Shown here piece after piece: positions 1-7,383 of a DNA stretch of 15,515 bases. The position numbers and the translations under genes are program-made. How positions within the stretch are numbered: position 1 is the first letter of the stretch; the number at the start of each line of letters is the position of its first letter. Where the stretch lies: positions 1 through 15,515 of the forward strand of contig CAKTWE010000041.1 of assembly GCA_934630385.1 (NCBI GenBank), read 5' to 3'. The stretch is from an uncultured Collinsella sp. (lineage in GTDB: Bacteria; Actinomycetota; Coriobacteriia; Coriobacteriales; Coriobacteriaceae). Below the pieces are notes generated by a model. That model saw only the letters and a list, made by a program, of their open reading frames with translations, was not told the DNA's origin and searched no databases.

Positions 1-895
1 CGACAACAGTACCAAAGATGATGTTGGCCTCGGGATCGACGGCGTTGGCGACAACGTCGGCAGCGTCGCTGATCTCCTGGATACCCAGGTCCTTGGAACC
101 GGCAATGGAAAGCAGGACGCGCGTGGCACCATCGATGGAGCTCTCGAGCAGCGGGCTGGAAATAGCCTGCTGGGCGGCGTCGACGGCACGAGTGTCCCCA
201 GAAGCGGTACCGATACCCATCATGGCGGTGCCGGCCTGCTTCATGATGGTCTTAACATCGGCGAAGTCCAGGTTGATGATGCCCGGGACGGTGATGAGGT
301 CGGTGATGCCCTGGGTACCCTGGGAAAGGACGCCATCGGCAATAGCGAAGGCCTCGAGCATGGTGGTCTTCTTCTCGGCAATGTCGAGCAGCTTGTCGTT
401 AGGGATAACGATCATGGTGTCGACGCAATCGGAAAGGGTCTTGATGCCCTCTTCGGCGCTCTTCTTACGCTTGCGACCCTCGAAGGTGAAGGGCTTGGTC
501 ACGACGGCGACGGTCAGCGCACCGACCTCGTTCATCGCGATATCGGCAACGATGGGAGCAGCGCCGGTACCGGTGCCACCGCCCTCACCGCAGGTGATGA
601 ACACCATGTCGGCGCCAGCGAGCGCCTCGGCAATGTCATCGCGGGACTCATCGGCAGCCTTGCGACCAACCTCGGGGTTGGCGCCAGCGCCCAGGCCGCG
701 GGTAAGGTCGGTACCAATATGGACCTTGATATCGGCATCAGAGATCGCGAGCGCCTGAGCATCGGTGTTGATGGCAACAAACTCGACGCCGCGAATGCCC
801 TCTTCGATCATTCGATTGACCGCGTTGGTACCGCCGCCGCCGACGCCGACCACCTTAATGACGGCAAGGTAGTTGTTGATCTCTGTCTCGTGCAT
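1..895 (-). CDS. ftsZ: Cell division protein FtsZ (3' end beyond window)
   Basis: FtsZ is the tubulin-like GTPase that polymerises into the cytoplasmic Z-ring and recruits the divisome. About 298 N-terminal residues are visible, and the protein runs off the left edge. Seen: a nucleotide-binding start [15 protein letters not shown] (residues 15-29), the tubulin signature GGGTGTG at 105-111 preceded by GE, the T7 synergy loop NLDFADVK at 208-215, and NIIFGTV near the break. The missing part should be the end of the C-terminal domain, the linker and the FtsA/SepF-binding tail. The GEGGGTGTG version is the one I know from actinobacterial FtsZ. The start ATG (893-895) follows GGAGGA (901-906) with a 5-nt spacer, the best ribosome binding site in the window. 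It lies 199 nt after ftsQ and probably has its own promoter as well as operon readthrough. Confidence 0.97.
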   Translation of the reverse strand, partial: MHETEINNYLAVIKVVGVGGGGTNAVNRMIEEGIRGVEFVAINTDAQALAISDADIKVHIGTDLTRGLGAGANPEVGRKAADESRDDIAEALAGADMVFITCGEGGGTGTGAAPIVADIAMNEVGALTVAVVTKPFTFEGRKRKKSAEEGIKTLSDCVDTMIVIPNDKLLDIAEKKTTMLEAFAIADGVLSQGTQGITDLITVPGIINLDFADVKTIMKQAGTAMMGIGTASGDTRAVDAAQQAISSPLLESSIDGATRVLLSIAGSKDLGIQEISDAADVVANAVDPEANIIFGTVV

Positions 896-900
896 GTCGG

Positions 901-906
901 TCCTCC
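901..906 (-). promoter_or_regulatory. ftsZ ribosome binding site
   Basis: On the minus strand GGAGGA lies 5 nt before the ftsZ ATG. It fixes the start and suggests strong translation, as expected for the most abundant divisome protein. Confidence 0.85.
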
Positions 907-930
907 GAACAAAGGTTATAGCCATAGCAT

Positions 931-940
931 GGGTTGACCC
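931..940. repeat. Short dyad GGGTTGACCC upstream of ftsZ
   Basis: A 10-bp inverted repeat GGGT-TG-ACCC lies just downstream of the candidate ftsZ start site, within the predicted leader. It may be a small operator or chance. Its GTTGACC core resembles the element at 15483-15497 near the right edge. Confidence 0.3.
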
Positions 941-948
941 CTGCGCAC

Positions 949-977
949 ATTAACCTTCAGGTTGAAAGTAAATGCAA
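949..977 (-). promoter_or_regulatory. Candidate ftsZ promoter with a dyad in it
   Basis: On the minus strand TTGCAT (972-977) and GTTAAT (949-954) are separated by exactly 17 nt. Each matches four of six consensus bases. The perfect dyad AACCT-TC-AGGTT (952-963) overlaps the -10 and the end of the spacer, so a protein bound there would be placed to control initiation. The predicted 5' leader is about 47 nt. The AT-rich 199-nt gap before ftsZ, unlike the tight junctions elsewhere, supports a promoter here, but other -10-like hexamers (CATAAT at 989-994 and 1002-1007) lack a properly spaced -35. Confidence 0.4.
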
Positions 978-1094
978 AGGTAAACCGTATTATGTTTGCA
1001 CATTATGAACGTATCAGTCAAATAATTGACCGTGAAAACCAAACAAACCAGATAAACGGCGTGGTATGGCCCCTCAACAAAGCCACGAACGACG

Positions 1095-2360
1095 CTAAGC
1101 GGTCGGTGCGTTTCTAAACGTATAGTTGCCGGGAGACCGAACGTTAATGTAGGTTACGCCCTCTACCTGCGACAGAAGCTTGGTCACGACGCGTTCCTTC
1201 TTGGCAATATCGTCAGAATCGCCCAGCGAGACCTCAACGCCATTATCAAGATTCGCCGAGATGGCCTCGACCGAAGGTATGGAAATATCCTTGATCTGCG
1301 CCAAGAATTCACCGGAAAAACCACGCACGTAATCCAGGCCCGCTTTAACGGCCTTGGAAGAAACAGCCTGCCCCGAGACCGGCTCGACATCGGCCGAGAC
1401 ATCGGTAAGCAGCACGGCCCCGTAGTGCTTGGCCAGCGCCAACGCAGCATCGATACCGCTCAATGTGTTGGCGCCCTCCCCCGAAGTGACGACATTTCCC
1501 TGGTCGTCCACCTCCACAGAGGTCGAAAGCGGTGCGATCCAGGTGTCATCGTCGCCGATGGCCCAGGCAAGATCGTCGGAACTTATATAAGCGATCGCGG
1601 TGACCTTGCGCTCCGTCGGCGTAATGACGAGCGTGTGGGGAAACTTCCGTTGAACGTCTACGCCCGAGACCCACGGGTTCTGCTTGAGGTCTTCGGTGAT
1701 CTGGTCGGGATTTACGTTAAAGAGCGATGTGTTCTCGGGCACGTTGATCAGCTGTATGGCATCGTGCTTGGTCACGTGTTCGCTGCCCTCGATCTGAATA
1801 TCGGTAGCGGCAAACAGGCCGGAATTGATAACGACGATGGCAACGACGGCAAGCACGGCCATAGCCGCCAAGATACCGCCCACGATTTTGCCCTTGCCCT
1901 TAACGGCAGAGGCGGCATCGGACGTTTTACTCACCATGGCGCCAAGCGACGACAGCGGATTGATACCTTTTTTGGTCGCAGACGCCTTAGGGGCGGGCAC
2001 CGACGTCAACGAGCGCGGCTTGGCAGCGCCCAACGTACGGCCGGGATGCGTCACTTTAGCCCCCAGCGGGGGCTTGGGCGTCACCATGGGGCGAGAGGGC
2101 TTGGCACCCATCGCCGGCTTGGACGTCACCGAGGGGCGCGGAGCCGGGTGAACCGTCTTTTTTGCGACAGGACGTCCACCAAGTTGCGAGCCGACGACCG
2201 GACGCTTGGCGGACCGTACGGATCCAGCAGGCTTGGGGGACACAGAGGGCTTGCGTTGAGGTTGGACGGGTGCGCCGGAACGCCCTCCGGCGCGGCGGAA
2301 GGTAGGTTTCGATGCTCTAGAAGCCGAGGAATTTAACTTCCGGTCTGAGCTCGATGCCAT
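1095..2360 (-). CDS. ftsQ: Divisome protein FtsQ/DivIB with long basic N-terminal tail
   Basis: FtsQ (DivIB) is a single-pass membrane protein that links FtsL and its partners and helps control septal synthase activation. At 421 residues it is longer than many homologues. Order: a Lys/Arg/Pro/Ser/Ala-rich cytoplasmic tail (1-157) with a 15-residue tandem repeat; one membrane segment (about 159-180); a POTRA-like domain (about 184-252) beginning FAATDIQIEG and containing NPWVSGVDVQRKFPHTL; then an extracellular beta domain ending YINVRSPGNYTF. The ATG (2358-2360) follows AGGGAGG (2364-2370) with a short 3-nt spacer. It starts inside murB, giving a 44-nt overlap, so translation is probably coupled. 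The next downstream gene is ftsZ. The family is clear from layout and position even though FtsQ sequences diverge strongly. Confidence 0.93.
   Translation of the reverse strand: MASSSDRKLNSSASRASKPTFRRAGGRSGAPVQPQRKPSVSPKPAGSVRSAKRPVVGSQLGGRPVAKKTVHPAPRPSVTSKPAMGAKPSRPMVTPKPPLGAKVTHPGRTLGAAKPRSLTSVPAPKASATKKGINPLSSLGAMVSKTSDAASAVKGKGKIVGGILAAMAVLAVVAIVVINSGLFAATDIQIEGSEHVTKHDAIQLINVPENTSLFNVNPDQITEDLKQNPWVSGVDVQRKFPHTLVITPTERKVTAIAYISSDDLAWAIGDDDTWIAPLSTSVEVDDQGNVVTSGEGANTLSGIDAALALAKHYGAVLLTDVSADVEPVSGQAVSSKAVKAGLDYVRGFSGEFLAQIKDISIPSVEAISANLDNGVEVSLGDSDDIAKKERVVTKLLSQVEGVTYINVRSPGNYTFRNAPTA
2049..2138 (-). repeat. Two tandem 15-codon repeats in the FtsQ tail
   Basis: Residues 75-89 and 90-104 of FtsQ repeat the pattern RPxVTxKPxxGAK (RPSVTSKPAMGAK, then RPMVTPKPPLGAK). 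The similarity extends to the DNA, where GGCTTGG and CGTCACC blocks recur on the plus strand. A weaker RPVAKKTVHP precedes them at 63-72. This points to internal duplication within a disordered basic segment. Confidence 0.6.
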
Positions 2361-3228
2361 ACGCCTCCCTCACCTTTCCGTGCACATGCCTGATAACCGC
2401 GGCCACGTCATCGGCCGAGCCGGTTCCGTTATTAACGATAAAATTAGCGTGTACGGGCGAAACTTCCGCGCCGCCAATCGAAAAACCCTTTAATCCACAA
2501 TCCTCAATCAGCTTGCCAACACTCGCGTCGGGCGGATTGCGAAAGACCGACCCACAAGAAGCGCGGCCCATGGGCTGCGTGCGTTTGCGCCGCGTCAGGT
2601 ACCGCTCCATACGCTCGCGAATGTCGGCCTTGGGCGCAGGTTTGAGCTTGAGCACGCACTCGAGAATAATCTCGTTACGTGGCAGGCTGCACTCACGGTA
2701 GCCCCAGGCAATCTCGGACCCCGCATAATGTTTAATGCCGGATGCCGGGTCAAACGTGACCACATCCTCGACAAGCGAACCTATCCACTCAGTCCGCGTA
2801 CCGGCGTTCATGGATACAGCGCCACCGACCGAGCCGGGGATGCCAACCGCAAACTCAAGGCCCGAAAGCCCGCGCGACAGGGCATCGTTGACCAAACGTG
2901 CGAACATAACGCCCGCGCCAACGGTCAGCGTGCAGCCATCCTCGGCAACAACCGTGCGCTGAAACTCACGCCCCAGCGAAATGACGGCGCCGCGATAGCC
3001 CGCATCGGCAACAAGTAGATTGGATCCCTTGCCGATAATGACCCACGGCACCTTCTCACGGTCGAGCACTGCCACGGCACGACGAAGGGCATGATAGCTA
3101 TGGCACGTCACGAAGAGGTCGGCCTTGCCGCCGATACGATAACTCGTATGACGCGCAAGGCGTTCATCCTCGACCACATCCGTGTCAATCATGCCCGAAA
3201 GCGCCATGACGGCGTTAAACAAACCCAT
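2317..3228 (-). CDS. murB: UDP-N-acetylenolpyruvoylglucosamine reductase MurB
   Basis: MurB is the FAD enzyme that reduces UDP-GlcNAc-enolpyruvate with NADPH to UDP-MurNAc in the cytoplasm. The 303 residues match the shorter (type II) family common in Gram-positives. Seen: RHTSYRIGGKADLF near the N terminus (26-39), FAD-binding GKGSNLLV (66-73), GIPGSVGGAVSMNAG (129-143), a YR pair at 177-178, and SCGSVFRNP (224-232), in which Ser227 is the expected general acid. A C-terminal PEVKFLG (297-303) holds the likely catalytic Glu. The ATG is 5 nt after the murC stop and has no clear Shine-Dalgarno, so coupling to murC is likely; Met8 and Met13 are alternative starts. The 3' end overlaps ftsQ by 44 nt. 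Finding murB between murC and ftsQ differs from mycobacteria and resembles some Firmicutes. Confidence 0.96.
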   Translation of the reverse strand: MGLFNAVMALSGMIDTDVVEDERLARHTSYRIGGKADLFVTCHSYHALRRAVAVLDREKVPWVIIGKGSNLLVADAGYRGAVISLGREFQRTVVAEDGCTLTVGAGVMFARLVNDALSRGLSGLEFAVGIPGSVGGAVSMNAGTRTEWIGSLVEDVVTFDPASGIKHYAGSEIAWGYRECSLPRNEIILECVLKLKPAPKADIRERMERYLTRRKRTQPMGRASCGSVFRNPPDASVGKLIEDCGLKGFSIGGAEVSPVHANFIVNNGTGSADDVAAVIRHVHGKVREAYGIELRPEVKFLGF

Positions 3229-3233
3229 AGGGG

Positions 3234-4652
3234 CTAAGCGTCTTTCTTGGCAGTCAGATACTCGATGAACTCGGGACCAACGGTCGTAACGTCGCCAGCG
3301 CCCATAGTAAGCAGCAGATCGCCCTCACCTACCATCTTCTCAAGCTCACGATTGAGCTCAAGACGGCTGGAGCAGTACACGACCTCCTTGCCGGGGTGCT
3401 TGGCGCGCACAGTGTCGGCGAGCATCTTTGAGGTAACGCCCGGAATCGGCATCTCGCCGGCAGAAAACACATCGATGAGCAGCAGCTTATCGGCATAAGC
3501 GAAGGCATCGGCGAAGTCATCGCACAGCGCCTGCAAACGCGAATAGCGGTGCGGCTGGAACACGACGTCGACATGCTTATAGCCCAGCGACGAGGCGGCG
3601 GCAAGCGTCGCCTTAATCTCGGTGGGGTGATGGCCGTAGTCATCGACCACGGTGATGCCGTCAATATCGCCCACATGGGTAAAGCGGCGGCGGACGCCCT
3701 CAAAGCTCGAAAGCGCCTCGGCTGCGGCATCGACATCGAGGCCCAGGACATGGGCAACGGTTAGCACTGCCGTGGCGTTGAGCATGTTGTGGCGACCGGG
3801 GTTGCTCTTGATCTCGACAGCATGCTCGGTCCCGTCCTCAAAGCGAACGATAAAGTCGCTCTGAATGCCCTTGACATCCGGATGCACGCAGACGACGTCG
3901 TTGGTTTCGGCAAAGCCATAGGAAAGCACGTGGCGACCCGTCGACTTGGCGAGTTCGACCAGATGCGGGTCCTCACCGCAAACGATGACGGTACCGCTCT
4001 CTCCAACCAGGCCCATAAACTTGGCAAAGGTGGCCTCGATCTCCTCGATGCCCGAGTAGTGGTCGAGATGGTCGGCCTCGACGTTGGTCACGATGACCAC
4101 GTTGGGATTCAAGAACAGGAACGAACTGTCGGACTCATCGGCTTCCGCGACAAAATAGTCGCCAGAGCCGTTCTTGCCGTTGGTGTCGTAGCCCTCGACA
4201 ATGCCACCGATCAAAAAGCTGGGATCCAGGCCCATGCGGTCGAGCATGGTGGCACACATCGAAGACGTCGTGGTCTTGCCGTGCGTACCGGCAACAGCGA
4301 TGGTGGTGTAGCCGTGGCCCAGAGCCGAGAGCATCTTGGCGCGGGGCCACACAGGAATACCGAGCTCGCGAGCACGCACAAGCTCGGGGTTGGACTCGGG
4401 AATAGCAGTAGAGACCACGACCACGTCGGGCTTGACCTCATCGATCGTGGCGGCCTCGTGGCCCACATGAACCTTCACGCCAGCGCGGGTAAGCTGACGA
4501 ATGTAGCGCGAGGTCTTAAGGTCGGAGCCAGTAACGGCATAGCCGCGCTCGTGCAGGACGAGGGCGATGCCGCTCATGCCGGCGCCACCGATACCGATAA
4601 AGTGGGCGCTCTTGAACTCGGGCGCGGAGGTTGCAATCTGGGAATCAGCCAT
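3234..4652 (-). CDS. murC: UDP-N-acetylmuramate--L-alanine ligase MurC
   Basis: MurC adds L-Ala to UDP-MurNAc using ATP, the first Mur ligase step. I use the 472-residue form starting MADSQIATS, not a 26-codon longer frame open to 4730. The extra residues do not look like MurC, and AGGAG (4664-4668) precedes the shorter start by 11 nt. Motifs in the shorter numbering: Rossmann GIGGAGMSGIA (20-30), the P-loop AGTHGKTTTSS (121-131), EADESDSSF (170-178), NVEADHLDHY (190-199), GVRRRF (319-324), DDYGHHPTEI (337-346), QPHRYSR (366-372) and GAGDV (451-455). All three ligase domains are complete. It follows murG after 96 nt and precedes murB by 5 nt. Confidence 0.97.
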   Translation of the reverse strand: MADSQIATSAPEFKSAHFIGIGGAGMSGIALVLHERGYAVTGSDLKTSRYIRQLTRAGVKVHVGHEAATIDEVKPDVVVVSTAIPESNPELVRARELGIPVWPRAKMLSALGHGYTTIAVAGTHGKTTTSSMCATMLDRMGLDPSFLIGGIVEGYDTNGKNGSGDYFVAEADESDSSFLFLNPNVVIVTNVEADHLDHYSGIEEIEATFAKFMGLVGESGTVIVCGEDPHLVELAKSTGRHVLSYGFAETNDVVCVHPDVKGIQSDFIVRFEDGTEHAVEIKSNPGRHNMLNATAVLTVAHVLGLDVDAAAEALSSFEGVRRRFTHVGDIDGITVVDDYGHHPTEIKATLAAASSLGYKHVDVVFQPHRYSRLQALCDDFADAFAYADKLLLIDVFSAGEMPIPGVTSKMLADTVRAKHPGKEVVYCSSRLELNRELEKMVGEGDLLLTMGAGDVTTVGPEFIEYLTAKKDA

Positions 4653-4663
4653 GTGCTCGTGTA

Positions 4664-4668
4664 CTCCT
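4664..4668 (-). promoter_or_regulatory. murC ribosome binding site deciding the start
   Basis: AGGAG on the minus strand lies 11 nt before the ATG at 4650-4652. The spacing is a little long, but this is the only good site nearby, and the following residues lead directly into the MurC Rossmann motif. Confidence 0.6.
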
Positions 4669-4721
4669 TGCGTAAACACTGCCTGTAACCCGTTAACTGT
4701 ACCGCACCTACCGCATCCGTG

Positions 4722-4735
4722 CGAGCGCAAGCTCG
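4722..4735. repeat. Small hairpin between murG and murC
   Basis: CGAGC-GCAA-GCTCG forms a 5-bp stem with a tetraloop in the 96-nt murG-murC gap. No run of T follows on either strand, so it is not an obvious terminator. It could affect processing or stability of the operon mRNA. Confidence 0.35.
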
Positions 4736-4748
4736 ATATCCCGTCTAA

Positions 4749-5864
4749 CTAACGCAAACCCTCTACCGCATCGGCCAAAAGTGCAGCGGCGCGGTCCTGG
4801 GCCAACCCGCGCGCCGCCTGACGCATGGCATCGCGCGCAGCGGCGTCATCGACCAGATGCAGCAGTTCCTCGGCAAACGTCGGAGCATCGATATCGGCAT
4901 CGGCACAAAGCACGCCGGCACCGGCATCGACCAGATAGCGCGCATTGGTCGTCTGGTGGTCGGCCGTGGCATGCGGATACGGCACGAGCACCGAGGGCAC
5001 GGCGAGGGCGGCAATCTCGGCCACGCTCGAGGCGCCGGAGCGCGAGAGCACCAGGTCAGCCGCAGCTAGCATATCGCCCATGTTGTCAATGTAGGGCTGG
5101 ACGCGATAGCGCTTCGTCTCATCGGGCGTCAGCGCCAAAGCACGCTCGGTGTCCTCAAAGCCGTCGGCTCCCGTCGAATGCAAAATGTAGAGATTCTCAC
5201 GCGAAAGCAGCTCGCCCTTGAGCGAGGCTACGCGCTCGTTGAGATGCTGGGCACCGAGCGAACCGCCAAAGACGAGCAGCAGCACAGCGTCCTCGGGCAC
5301 GCCAAGTGCCTCGCGGCCGCGGGCGCGATCGCCCTCAATGACCGAGCGACGCACCGGATTACCGGTCATGAGCACATGCTCAGGGTCGCCCTCGCGCTCA
5401 AAGACAGAACGCGCAGCCGGCACCGAGATGCACACGCGGGCGGCATGGGAACTCATCATCTTATTGGCCAGGCCCGGAACAGAGTTCTGCTCGTGCAGCA
5501 GATACGGAACGCCCGCATCCTTGCACCAGCCCAGCAGCGGAACCTCGACGTAGGCACCAAAACCGATGGCAGCATCGGGCTTGCCAACCTTTGAGAAATG
5601 ACTGGCAAGCGAGCGCTTGGCCTTATTGACGCGCCACAGCGAAGTCAGCGCGGTCCAAGGACGGGAGCGGTCGAAGCCCGTGACCGTGATAGGTACAAAA
5701 TCAAACCCGGCCTCGGGAACCAAACGACCCTCGAGCTTATGCGACTGGCCCACGAACACAACACGATGTCCGCGGTCGCGCAACTCCTCAGCCAAGGCGA
5801 GCGCAGGGTTGATATGTCCCGCCGTGCCGCCAGCTGCGATAGCAACGGTCATCTTATCGGTCAT
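4749..5864 (-). CDS. murG: Lipid II synthase glycosyltransferase MurG
   Basis: MurG transfers GlcNAc from UDP-GlcNAc to lipid I at the inner face of the membrane, making lipid II. The 371 residues have the GT-B two-domain layout: N-terminal GGTAGHINPALA (12-23), HEQNSVPG (124-131), the inter-domain FGGSLGAQ (199-206), and the UDP-sugar site SRSGASSVAEIAA (274-286) followed by PYPHATADHQTTNA (295-308). One oddity is GFGAY at 101-105, where the usual third glycine loop reads GxGGY and is followed by SGP rather than the EVP seen here. The ATG lies inside the end of ftsW (11-nt overlap), indicating coupled translation. The product is used by FtsW and FtsI, encoded upstream in the same operon. Confidence 0.97.
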   Translation of the reverse strand: MTDKMTVAIAAGGTAGHINPALALAEELRDRGHRVVFVGQSHKLEGRLVPEAGFDFVPITVTGFDRSRPWTALTSLWRVNKAKRSLASHFSKVGKPDAAIGFGAYVEVPLLGWCKDAGVPYLLHEQNSVPGLANKMMSSHAARVCISVPAARSVFEREGDPEHVLMTGNPVRRSVIEGDRARGREALGVPEDAVLLLVFGGSLGAQHLNERVASLKGELLSRENLYILHSTGADGFEDTERALALTPDETKRYRVQPYIDNMGDMLAAADLVLSRSGASSVAEIAALAVPSVLVPYPHATADHQTTNARYLVDAGAGVLCADADIDAPTFAEELLHLVDDAAARDAMRQAARGLAQDRAAALLADAVEGLR

Positions 5865-7374
5865 GGTAATCCCTTCGTACGCGCGGTCCCTGGTCGTCGG
5901 TGCGCAGACGCGCCGACGGGTCCGAATTCAAATCGATTCGATTATATCTGCCACCCGAGCTTCGGGGGTTCGGGCGTTGGGAACGCCCCTGCGGAGTCGT
6001 TCGCGGGCGCGGACGAGCCGCCGGCTCGGACGCAGAGCCGTTAAGAACGGTAAAACCGTTGCGCGAAGGGCGATCGCCGCGCACATGGGGCACGCCGGCG
6101 GTGCTCTCGTCCATAACGGCAAAGCTCTCGCGGCGACGGTCGTACTCATCACGACGGGCACTCTCGTGCGAGACGCGCAAGATCAGCCCCGCAAGCATAA
6201 GCGATACGATAATCGACGAGCCGCCGTAGCTGATAAACGGCAGCGGTTTGCCCGTCATGGGAAACACGTTGAGGATGCCCAGCGCATTGATCAAAAACTG
6301 CACCGCGAGAATGACTGCGGAACCCGACGCCATGAGCGCTCCGCGACGGTCCGTAGCCTGCTCGGCAATGCGAAACGCCGAGTAAATCAGCATCGCAAAG
6401 ACCAAGAAGAACAGCAGCGTCCCCAAAAAGCCAACCTCCTCGCCAATGATGGCCAGGATGTAGTCGTTGTGCGCCTCGGGCAAATACGAGTACTTCATGG
6501 TGGAGTTGCCGATCCCACGGCCGAACAGTCCGCCCGAAGCAAACGCCATAATGGCGAGCGTTGCCTGATAGCCGTCTCCATATTCATCGGCCCAAGGGTT
6601 CCAAGCGACCTCGAAGCGCACCCTGCGGTACGGCTCCGCAATAAGGGCGATAACCATGACAAGAGCGAGGGCAACGACAGGCACGATTATTAATCGGGCA
6701 TCCATGCCGGCAAATAACGCCATACAGGCAATGGTCAGCAAGATGATCAAGACAGTGCCAAGGTCGGGCTGGATAAAAATCAAGAGGAGCGAAGGACCCA
6801 GACACCCCAGCATCTTGACGGCAAACTCGTTGATATTGCCCCCGGGCGAATAAAAGCGGTCGAGCATAATGGCGGAATACGCGATGGCAAACGGCTTTAA
6901 GAATTCCGACGGCTGAAACTGAACACCGGCGATATTCAACCAACGCGTCGCGCCACGGCTACCGCTGCCGACAAAGAACACGAGCAGCAACAAACCGATC
7001 ATCACGAAGAGGGCAACTTTGAGTGCGCTCTCCTTAAAGCAGCTATCGGGCGCTAGGCGCGCAATAAATTCTAGAGCAGCCATACCCACGATCGTAAACC
7101 CAAGCTGTCGAAACAGAAAATAGGTCGCAGACCCGTTCTCGTGCAATGCCTCGACCGATGACGCCGAGTACACCATCAGCAGACCAAAGCACACCAAAGT
7201 AAACAGGCACGCCATGAATATCAAACGAGGGCGCATGATGCGAGCGGGGACGCCGGCGATATAGCGTTCGCCGAGCGTCTGCCCGCCGCGACCGGAACGC
7301 GGCGTACTGCGCTGCGAGGAAGCACGGTCCGAGTCGGGCCTCCTCATACTTTGTCGGGGGCTCTCCTCTCTCAC
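5854..7374 (-). CDS. ftsW: Septal peptidoglycan polymerase FtsW (SEDS family)
   Basis: FtsW polymerises lipid II into septal glycan strands in partnership with FtsI. The 506 residues comprise a basic N-terminal tail (1-47), about ten membrane segments from 50 to 400, and a long Arg/Pro/Ser/Gly-rich C-terminal tail (about 405-506). SEDS marks: GATRWL (141-146), QPSEF (154-158), IQPDLGT (201-207), YLPEAHNDYILAIIGEEVGF (297-316), in which Asp304 should be the catalytic aspartate, and GKPLPFISYGGSS (375-387). The chosen start is GTG (7372-7374), 8 nt after AGGGG; an ATG at codon 10 (7347) is the alternative. The murD stop is 9 nt upstream, and murG overlaps the 3' end. The cytoplasmic C-terminal tail recalls actinobacterial FtsW tails that contact FtsZ; that role is inferred. 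Confidence 0.96.
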   Translation of the reverse strand: MREESPRQSMRRPDSDRASSQRSTPRSGRGGQTLGERYIAGVPARIMRPRLIFMACLFTLVCFGLLMVYSASSVEALHENGSATYFLFRQLGFTIVGMAALEFIARLAPDSCFKESALKVALFVMIGLLLLVFFVGSGSRGATRWLNIAGVQFQPSEFLKPFAIAYSAIMLDRFYSPGGNINEFAVKMLGCLGPSLLLIFIQPDLGTVLIILLTIACMALFAGMDARLIIVPVVALALVMVIALIAEPYRRVRFEVAWNPWADEYGDGYQATLAIMAFASGGLFGRGIGNSTMKYSYLPEAHNDYILAIIGEEVGFLGTLLFFLVFAMLIYSAFRIAEQATDRRGALMASGSAVILAVQFLINALGILNVFPMTGKPLPFISYGGSSIIVSLMLAGLILRVSHESARRDEYDRRRESFAVMDESTAGVPHVRGDRPSRNGFTVLNGSASEPAARPRPRTTPQGRSQRPNPRSSGGRYNRIDLNSDPSARLRTDDQGPRVRRDYHDR

Positions 7375-7383
7375 CGGCAGCCC

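Noticed and set aside
989..1021. TTGACT (1016-1021) with CATAAT as an ftsZ promoter
   Set aside because: The spacers to the two CATAAT hexamers are 8 and 21 nt, outside the usual range; the TTGCAT-17-GTTAAT pair is better spaced though weaker in sequence.
1425..2336. Plus-strand open frame of about 303 codons opposite ftsQ
   Set aside because: It mirrors the ftsQ tail, has repetitive Arg/Gly/His content, no family motif and no ribosome binding site. Long antisense frames are expected in GC-rich genes.
3789..4688. Plus-strand open frame of about 299 codons opposite murC
   Set aside because: It is antisense to a fully motif-supported MurC and has no recognisable domain.
4653..4730. 26-codon N-terminal extension of MurC
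   Set aside because: Open in frame but Cys/Gly-rich and unlike MurC; a ribosome binding site and normal MurC length favour the start at 4652.
6055..6102. CRISPR-repeat-like GCGCACATGGGGC, with VPHVRGDRP in translation
   Set aside because: Single copy inside the FtsW tail, with no repeats or spacers nearby; resemblance to type I-E repeats is by chance.
5617..6693. Plus-strand open frame of about 358 codons opposite murG and ftsW
   Set aside because: Highly basic, no motif, spans the junction of two certain genes on the other strand.
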